Below, one piece after another: positions 57,512-64,000 of a DNA stretch of 64,000 nucleotides. Where the stretch lies: contig NZ_JADFCM010000008.1 in the NCBI RefSeq assembly GCF_015234585.1, forward strand, positions 1 to 64,000, in the 5' to 3' direction. The position numbers were made by a program, and so were the translations under genes. This stretch comes from Pseudalkalibacillus hwajinpoensis (GTDB taxonomy: Bacteria > Bacillota > Bacilli > Bacillales > Guptibacillaceae). The notes under the pieces were generated by a model. The model did no database searches and was not told where the DNA came from. It saw only the letters and a program-made list of their open reading frames with translations. Within the stretch, counting starts at the first letter, position 1, and each line of letters opens with the position of its first letter.

Positions 57512-57720
57512 GCTTACTTTCCTCCTGAATGTCAGAGAAACATTAATTGTTCCTTTTATTCAACTCTACTATCGTTTTAAGACGACTTGCTCATTGTAAC
57601 AGTAATTTAACTGTTTTATCCATATGGAGTGAATGTTTAGTAAAATAGATAGGTGATTGTTTTAGGTTTTTATCAAACTTATATTATTGGATCAAATTAT
57701 GAGAAACTAGGTGACGGTAC

Positions 57721-58218
57721 ATGCTTCAATATACGATTTGTTTTATCAAAAGAAATCAAGATCTTCTCCTATTAAATCGACGCAAAGCCCCAACAATGGG
57801 TCTCTGGAACGGCGTTGGTGGGAAGCTAGAACAGAATGAAACGCCGTTTGAGTGTATAATAAGAGAAACCTTTGAAGAGACAGGGATTGAATTAGAGAGC
57901 GTTACCTATGCAGGGAATGCTCTTTTTTATAGTGAGCAGGGCAACTCAGGTATGTACATTTTTATCGCGGATTTACCAGAAGGAATGGTTCTTACTACAC
58001 CTATAAATACGGCAGAAGGAATACTAGACTGAAAACGAATTGATTGGATTCTAGATGAAGATAACCAGGGTGTAGTAAGCAATCTGCAGAAGTTTTTGCC
58101 CGAAGTACTTGGAGGAAACTATTTACAGGAGCACAGATTTATCTATCACGATCATCAAATGCAATCTTATTCGGTCTCTCCACTCGTAGAGAATGAAGTC
58201 AAAACAGTTCACAAATGA
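57721..58218 (+). pseudogene. NUDIX hydrolase interrupted by an in-frame TGA
   Basis: Codons 1-103 encode a NUDIX protein with an intact box (GGKLEQNETPFECIIRETFEETGIE) and stop at TGA 58030-58032. The same frame then continues for 61 sense codons to TGA 58216-58218 (KRIDWILDEDNQGVV...). The residue at the stop sits in EGILD-x-KRIDWIL, where homologues normally have Trp, so TGG to TGA is the simplest explanation. It is recent decay, a sequencing error, or readthrough. The catalytic core would still be made, without its C-terminal strand and helix. Start ATG has AGGTGA upstream. Confidence 0.8.
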
Positions 58219-58235
58219 ATCGGTCATAGGAAAAC

Positions 58236-58280
58236 AAAAAAAGAGAGGCAAACTTAAATAGAAGTTTGCCTCTCTTTTTA
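58236..58280. terminator. Strong bidirectional terminator
   Basis: AAAAAGAGAGGCAAACTT/AAGTTTGCCTCTCTTTTT arms, A/T-flanked on both sides. Confidence 0.9.
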
Positions 58281-58289
58281 TTATGTGAA

Positions 58290-59177
58290 TCAATGCGAAG
58301 TTTGTGGTTGTCTCTTCTCAACCTTTTTCGCTTCACGGTTGTTACGTATAAACATATAGAACGAAGCCGAGAAAATGATAATATACCCAATAATACTCCA
58401 GGCATCAGGTATTTGACCGAATAGCACAATGCTGATTAAAGCAGAGTAAACGACGGTCGAGTAGAAGAAAATTGAGATTTCTCGAGCGGGTGCAAATTTA
58501 TAGGCTACGGTGAGCCCAAATTGTCCAAGCGTTGCGAATACGCCCGCTAATAATAGATAGATCAGCTGTTTTGTTTCCATTGGTTCATAGAAGATAATCA
58601 CGAATGGCAATAATACTACGGTTGAGAAGAATGAGAAATAGAAAACAACCGTATAGAACTTTTCACGCTGTCCAAGAACCCTGAGTACTGTATAGGCACC
58701 TGCAGCAAAAATAGCAGAAAGCAGTCCGGAAATATACGGAACTGTCTCGACTGAGAACTGTGGCTTTATAATTAATAGCGTTCCGATGAAAGCGATGATG
58801 ATCGCAATGATCTGGAACCGTTTCGCTTTTTCTTTTAAGAAAAGAGCGGAAAAAATAATTAATAAGAAAGGACTAAGCTTATTGAGCATGTCGGCATCAG
58901 AGAGGACAAGGTTGTCAATCGCGTAGAAATAGAAAATGATTCCTAGTGTTCCAAGCGCTGATCGCAGGAGCAAGAATTTCTGGTTCTCCTTTTTACCGAA
59001 TAGTCTTTCTTTGTAGTACATCACAAAGCCAAATGAAATGATGGCAGAGACGGCATTTCGAAACATCGTTTTTTGAATCGTTGGCACGTCACCTGATAGC
59101 TTTACAAAAGCAGCCATCATCGCAAATCCAAATGATGATATTAGCAATAGGATAATTCCTTTATTTCGGTCACTCAT
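58290..59177 (-). CDS. EamA-family (DMT) transporter
   Basis: 295 aa, ten predicted helices in two EamA repeats (SSFGFAMMAAFVKLSGD in the first; GVFATLGQFGLTVAYKFAPA in the second), like S-adenosylmethionine or metabolite exporters of the drug/metabolite family. ATG 59177 with CTGGAGGAA. Substrate unknown. Confidence 0.88.
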   Translation of the reverse strand: MSDRNKGIILLLISSFGFAMMAAFVKLSGDVPTIQKTMFRNAVSAIISFGFVMYYKERLFGKKENQKFLLLRSALGTLGIIFYFYAIDNLVLSDADMLNKLSPFLLIIFSALFLKEKAKRFQIIAIIIAFIGTLLIIKPQFSVETVPYISGLLSAIFAAGAYTVLRVLGQREKFYTVVFYFSFFSTVVLLPFVIIFYEPMETKQLIYLLLAGVFATLGQFGLTVAYKFAPAREISIFFYSTVVYSALISIVLFGQIPDAWSIIGYIIIFSASFYMFIRNNREAKKVEKRQPQTSH

Positions 59178-59419
59178 CAAATTCCTCCAGTTTGTCAATC
59201 ACTTCTATCACTTTACTGCAAAGGAATCCTCTTTTTCAACTACAGAGCTTAAAGTAAGAAATGTCACAAAATTGATTCATTCTTTCTAGAAGGGATTGTG
59301 GCATAGTAGAAGGGTGATTGAACCTTTTCGAAATCGCGTTGATAAAAATGTTCGGTTAATGAGAGGGTATATATGGGTAATGTAGGTACTAGACATAAAG
59401 CAAAAGGAGAAACGTGATC

Positions 59420-60244
59420 ATGTTTGTGTGGCGCAATATTTATCGAGGATTATTAATGGGCGTAAGTGATTTAATCCCTGGCGTAAGCGGTGGTACGATT
59501 GCCATGGTGCTTGGCATTTATAGAAGACTGATTAGCGGTATTAATGGATTGATGAGTAAGAATTGGAAAAAAGAACTTGGGTTTTTTATTCCCCTTTTAA
59601 TAGGCGTAGGACTTGCTTTACTGCTCGTTAGTCAGCTTATGGAGAAACTGCTCGAGCATTATCCACAGCCTACGTTCTTTTTCTTTATTGGCTTAATTAT
59701 TGGGGTTGTTCCTTTTCTATTAAGAAAAGTAGACTATAAGAAAACGTTCGAGCCTTTCCATTATGGATTGTTAATTGTAGCGGCGATTTTAATTGCTTCC
59801 ACTTTGTTTCTAAAAGGGGATGGATCAGGAGAGGTGATGAAATCGTTAAGTATGGTTGATTACATCATTCTGTTTTTCTCTGGCTGGTTAGCTAGTACAG
59901 CGATGATTCTTCCTGGAGTAAGTGGCTCTTTTGTCTTATTACTGCTTGGGTCATATCAGACTGTTATCCACGGTCTTTCATCGTTTCAAATTCCCCTCTT
60001 ACTAACGGTAGGAGCAGGCATTATTATTGGATTAAGCTTAACAGGTAAGGTCATTGCTCACTTACTTTCAAAATATACGGTTTCGACTTATGCCGTTATG
60101 ATTGGTTTAGTGATCGGCTCAGTCGTTGTGTTGTATCCAGGATTTCAGTCAGATGTTGGACTTGCGGTAGTTAGCCTCTTAACATTATTGTGTGGACTTG
60201 GCGCAGCTATGGTACTTGGGAAAATTGAACATAAGGAAGAATAA
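59420..60244 (+). CDS. popT: DUF368 (PopT-type) undecaprenyl-phosphate translocase
   Basis: 274 aa, polytopic. The two family repeats are clear: GVSDLIPGVSGGTIAMVLGIY at the N-terminus and ASTAMILPGVSGSFVLLLLGSY in the middle. DUF368 proteins (PopT) and DedA proteins (UptA) are reported to recycle undecaprenyl phosphate across the membrane for cell-wall synthesis. A GTG at 59414 is a possible alternative start (AAAGGAG fits either). The other family, DedA, is encoded at about 46 kb. Confidence 0.85.
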   Translation: MFVWRNIYRGLLMGVSDLIPGVSGGTIAMVLGIYRRLISGINGLMSKNWKKELGFFIPLLIGVGLALLLVSQLMEKLLEHYPQPTFFFFIGLIIGVVPFLLRKVDYKKTFEPFHYGLLIVAAILIASTLFLKGDGSGEVMKSLSMVDYIILFFSGWLASTAMILPGVSGSFVLLLLGSYQTVIHGLSSFQIPLLLTVGAGIIIGLSLTGKVIAHLLSKYTVSTYAVMIGLVIGSVVVLYPGFQSDVGLAVVSLLTLLCGLGAAMVLGKIEHKEE

Positions 60245-60245
60245 C

Positions 60246-60273
60246 AAAAACCGCAGGAAAGCCTGCGGTTTTT
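60246..60273. terminator. Bidirectional terminator
   Basis: AAAAACCGCAGG/CCTGCGGTTTTT with a 4-nt loop, between DUF368 and convergent gtrA. Confidence 0.92.
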
Positions 60274-60280
60274 GTGTGTT

Positions 60281-60736
60281 TTATTGCTCTTCTTGCTTTG
60301 GTTTTGTATGAGGAAATACAAGATGTTTCATCATAAAGAAGCTTGAAGCAGAAGAGAGGAACATGGCTAGTCCTTTTGAAATATTACGTTCAATGTAGCG
60401 TGGCAGCGTGATCCATTCGAATATCAAGAGAGCGCCATAAAAGACAAGGTTGCTAATACCAAGTGCGATGATGGCCTGAACTAGAAATAACAGCACCTGT
60501 TTTTTGTCATGGATCGCTTTTGAAGGGAACGTAAGCTTGGCATTCCAGAAATAGCTGTTAATGATCGCCAGAACGTATGAAATTGTGTTGTACATAATAA
60601 GCTGGATTCGATCATCTGTTGGAAATAACAGCATGAGCAGGTTTAAAGCACCGATATCAACTAGTGCATTCATCACACCAATTACACTGAAACTCATCAC
60701 CTGTTTAGAACCCTTGCCAATTCTCTGCTGCTTCAT
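60281..60736 (-). CDS. GtrA-family membrane protein
   Basis: 151 aa, four helices, GtrA/DPMS3 family (FSVIGVMNALVDIGALNLL; SYVLAIINSYFWNAKLTF). GtrA proteins are implicated in flipping polyprenyl-phosphate sugars. It is the last gene of the sqdB-sqdX-gtrA operon, 16 bp after sqdX, with AGAAGGATGA. A role in moving a sulfoquinovose-linked or related lipid is only inferred from linkage. Confidence 0.85.
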   Translation of the reverse strand: MKQQRIGKGSKQVMSFSVIGVMNALVDIGALNLLMLLFPTDDRIQLIMYNTISYVLAIINSYFWNAKLTFPSKAIHDKKQVLLFLVQAIIALGISNLVFYGALLIFEWITLPRYIERNISKGLAMFLSSASSFFMMKHLVFPHTKPKQEEQ

Positions 60737-60752
60737 ATACTCATCCTTCTAT

Positions 60753-61895
60753 CTATTGAATCGCCTGCTGCTGTTCTTCTTGCTTTTGCTCAATGGCGGA
60801 CTCATAGAAATCAAGTAGCTGTTGAGCTGGACCTCGCCAACCGTAATCTCTAGAATGCTCGTAAGCTTCTTTTGACATTTTTTCTAATAGCCCTTTTTCC
60901 TGAAGGCGATTAATGACTTCAGTGAGGTTACCGTTCGTTCCTGAACGATAGAGTAGACCTGTTGAACCATCCTCAACCTGTTCGTTCGTTGGACCAGATT
61001 CTGCGGCAATAACAGGAAGGCCACTTGCCATCGCTTCAAGTATGACAAGCCCGAGCGTTTCAGTCGTTGATGGAAACATAAACGCATCTGCAGAAGCATA
61101 AGCTCTTGCTAGTTCTTCGCCGTGTAGAAAACCAGTAAAAGATACGTTGTCAAGATGACCGAAGTTCTTTTCGAGTTCACCTCGATAAGGGCCATCCCCA
61201 ACAATCGCCAGGTGAGCATCTGGCTTTCCTTCAAGCATCGGAACGAGCGAATCGATTTCTTTCTCGAATGCAAGTCTTCCGACAAAGAGGAGAAGGGTTT
61301 TATCTGGATTGTCGTTTGATAACCGTCGTCTCATGTCGCTGTCACGAAGTTCAGGATTAAACCGTTCAGTATCAACACCGCGTTTCCACAAATGCATGTT
61401 ATAGAAGTTTTGTTCATTTAATTCTTCTAATATGGCTTGTGATGTACAGAGGTTAATATCCGCTTTGTTGTGCATTCTTCTAAAGTGCCACCAGAGAAGA
61501 GGTTCCGACCATGACATATTGTAGTGATCAGCGTATTTAGGAACGTGAGTATGATAAGAAGCAATAAGCGGAACCCCTAGTTTCTTACCATACTTGATAC
61601 CAGAATAGCCCATAAAAGCCGGGTTAACGACATGTACAAGATCAGGATCAAACTCCTCTAAATAGGTTTTAATCACACGAGTTGGCATGCCGAATTTCCG
61701 ATGTTTATATAGAAAGAATGTACGAGGCTGAACTCCATCAAAACGAATATTCCGATAGCTGCGCACTCCTAAATCTGGAGCAATGACCTGAATATCATGC
61801 CCTTGATCAATTAAATAATCGATCGATGCACGAAGTCTTGTCACCACGCCATCTGTTGAAGGAAGGAATGTCTCTGTTACGATGGATATTTTCAT
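60753..61895 (-). CDS. sqdX: Family GT4 glycosyltransferase, probable sulfoquinovosyltransferase
   Basis: 380 aa, GT-B fold. N-terminal SIVTETFLPSTDGVVTRLRA, donor-site LLLFVGRLAFEKEIDSLV and ESGPTNEQVEDGSTGLLY are characteristic of the SqdX/SQD2 group and related MgtA-like mannosyltransferases. Immediate linkage behind sqdB (30 bp) points to transfer of sulfoquinovose from UDP-sulfoquinovose to diacylglycerol. The C-terminus ends in a Gln-rich tail. Without the sqdB neighbour the name would be less secure. Confidence 0.82.
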   Translation of the reverse strand: MKISIVTETFLPSTDGVVTRLRASIDYLIDQGHDIQVIAPDLGVRSYRNIRFDGVQPRTFFLYKHRKFGMPTRVIKTYLEEFDPDLVHVVNPAFMGYSGIKYGKKLGVPLIASYHTHVPKYADHYNMSWSEPLLWWHFRRMHNKADINLCTSQAILEELNEQNFYNMHLWKRGVDTERFNPELRDSDMRRRLSNDNPDKTLLLFVGRLAFEKEIDSLVPMLEGKPDAHLAIVGDGPYRGELEKNFGHLDNVSFTGFLHGEELARAYASADAFMFPSTTETLGLVILEAMASGLPVIAAESGPTNEQVEDGSTGLLYRSGTNGNLTEVINRLQEKGLLEKMSKEAYEHSRDYGWRGPAQQLLDFYESAIEQKQEEQQQAIQ

Positions 61896-61925
61896 AAGAA
61901 CACCTCAGTTAGTATTGTGCATCTT

Positions 61926-63505
<1,580 letters not shown>

Positions 63506-64000
63506 ATGATGAGACTACGTTCATTTCGTTTCTTGTGGATTGGCCAGGGGTTTGCCAACACGGGAGATGTTCTATATATTGTGGCGCTAATAGCTGTTCT
63601 TTATCAATCAACAGGTTCAGCACTTTATCTTTCCCTGCTACCATTTACTATTACGATCGCTCGATTTGTAAGTGGAATGTGTGCACCGCTAGTCTTGAAC
63701 CGCTTTTCGTTAAAAGGATTACTAGTCGGATCACAAAGTATAAAGACAGTGTTGTTGGGGATGCTTGGCTTGTCTTTATGGCTTTTTGATCCTTCAATAC
63801 TGATTATTTTAGTTCTTGTTTTTATCATCGCGTTTCTTGATGGGTGGGCCGCACCTGCTCGAAATGCCATGCTCCCTCAACTCGTTACGGAGGATGAGCT
63901 TGCGAAAGCGAATAGTTTTGTAGCGGTTGTTGATCAGTCCATTCAATTTGGCGGTTGGGCACTCGGTGGTATTCTTGTAGCAGCAACGTCAGGCTCCTTC
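63506..64000 (+). CDS. MFS transporter, N-terminal part (runs off the window)
   Basis: 165 codons, open at the right edge. Begins MMRLRSFRFLWIGQGFANTG with several hydrophobic helices and the MFS_3-type loop AFLDGWAAPARNAMLPQLV, followed by KANSFVAVVDQSIQFGGWA. AAAGGGG is 5 nt or more upstream of ATG 63506/63509. Similar in family to the MFS gene at 50.6 kb. Substrate unknown. Confidence 0.85.
   Translation, partial: MMRLRSFRFLWIGQGFANTGDVLYIVALIAVLYQSTGSALYLSLLPFTITIARFVSGMCAPLVLNRFSLKGLLVGSQSIKTVLLGMLGLSLWLFDPSILIILVLVFIIAFLDGWAAPARNAMLPQLVTEDELAKANSFVAVVDQSIQFGGWALGGILVAATSGSF

Overview
The window looks like chromosomal DNA of an endospore-forming member of the Bacillaceae. The reasons are the Bacillus-type rRNA genes, strong AGGAGG-type ribosome binding sites with frequent GTG/TTG starts, a GerA-type germinant receptor operon, a sporulation-kinase-like histidine kinase, a type II pantothenate kinase, a SigB-type promoter, and many pairs that match Bacillus subtilis (alaR-alaT, citR/citA, yvdTSR-like, vmlR, ydaP). 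The genus cannot be fixed from the sequence alone; an aerobic, possibly marine or salt-tolerant Bacillaceae is a guess. No prophage, insertion sequence, CRISPR array or tRNA gene was found.

Layout. 1-4.4 kb: 3' part of 16S, then 23S and 5S rRNA, followed by a second, hybrid 5S fragment with a duplicated terminator. 4.8-10 kb: photolyase and a tricistronic spore germination receptor. 10-18 kb: metabolic genes, namely a solitary histidine ammonia-lyase, alaR-alaT, a preQ1-riboswitch-controlled queDEC operon, and divergent citA/citR. A 20-bp-period array of TTGGCCAAT palindromes lies between queC and citA. 18-22 kb: an SPL-family radical SAM protein and a two-gene envelope operon (zinc-ribbon/FxLYD protein plus a membrane-anchored trypsin-like protease) behind a palindromic operator. 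22-27 kb: TetR plus paired SMR exporters, then an ABC-F/AAC(3) operon preceded by a leader-peptide attenuator. 27-36.5 kb: PAS histidine kinase, coaW, a diguanylate cyclase, and a two-component system next to an RND pump. 36.5-53.7 kb: a LytC-like amidase, a VmlR-like ABC-F gene with its own attenuator leader, and many small enzymes (MOSC, M3 peptidase, NUDIX, GNAT, AzoR, Tag, SGNH, MFS, AraC). 53.7-60.3 kb: a short-chain dehydrogenase, a SigB-type pyruvate oxidase, a NUDIX gene broken by an in-frame TGA, and a DUF368 (PopT-type) undecaprenyl-phosphate translocase. 60.3-63.1 kb: a gtrA-sqdX-sqdB operon read leftward, predicted to make sulfoquinovosyl lipid. The last gene, an MFS transporter, runs off the end.

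Themes. Two ABC-F resistance genes each sit behind a 5' leader that can be read as an antibiotic-sensing attenuator. Two unrelated families of C55-phosphate recycling transporter (DedA and DUF368) occur within 15 kb. The sulfolipid operon and the protease/zinc-ribbon pair are the most unusual physiological modules here.
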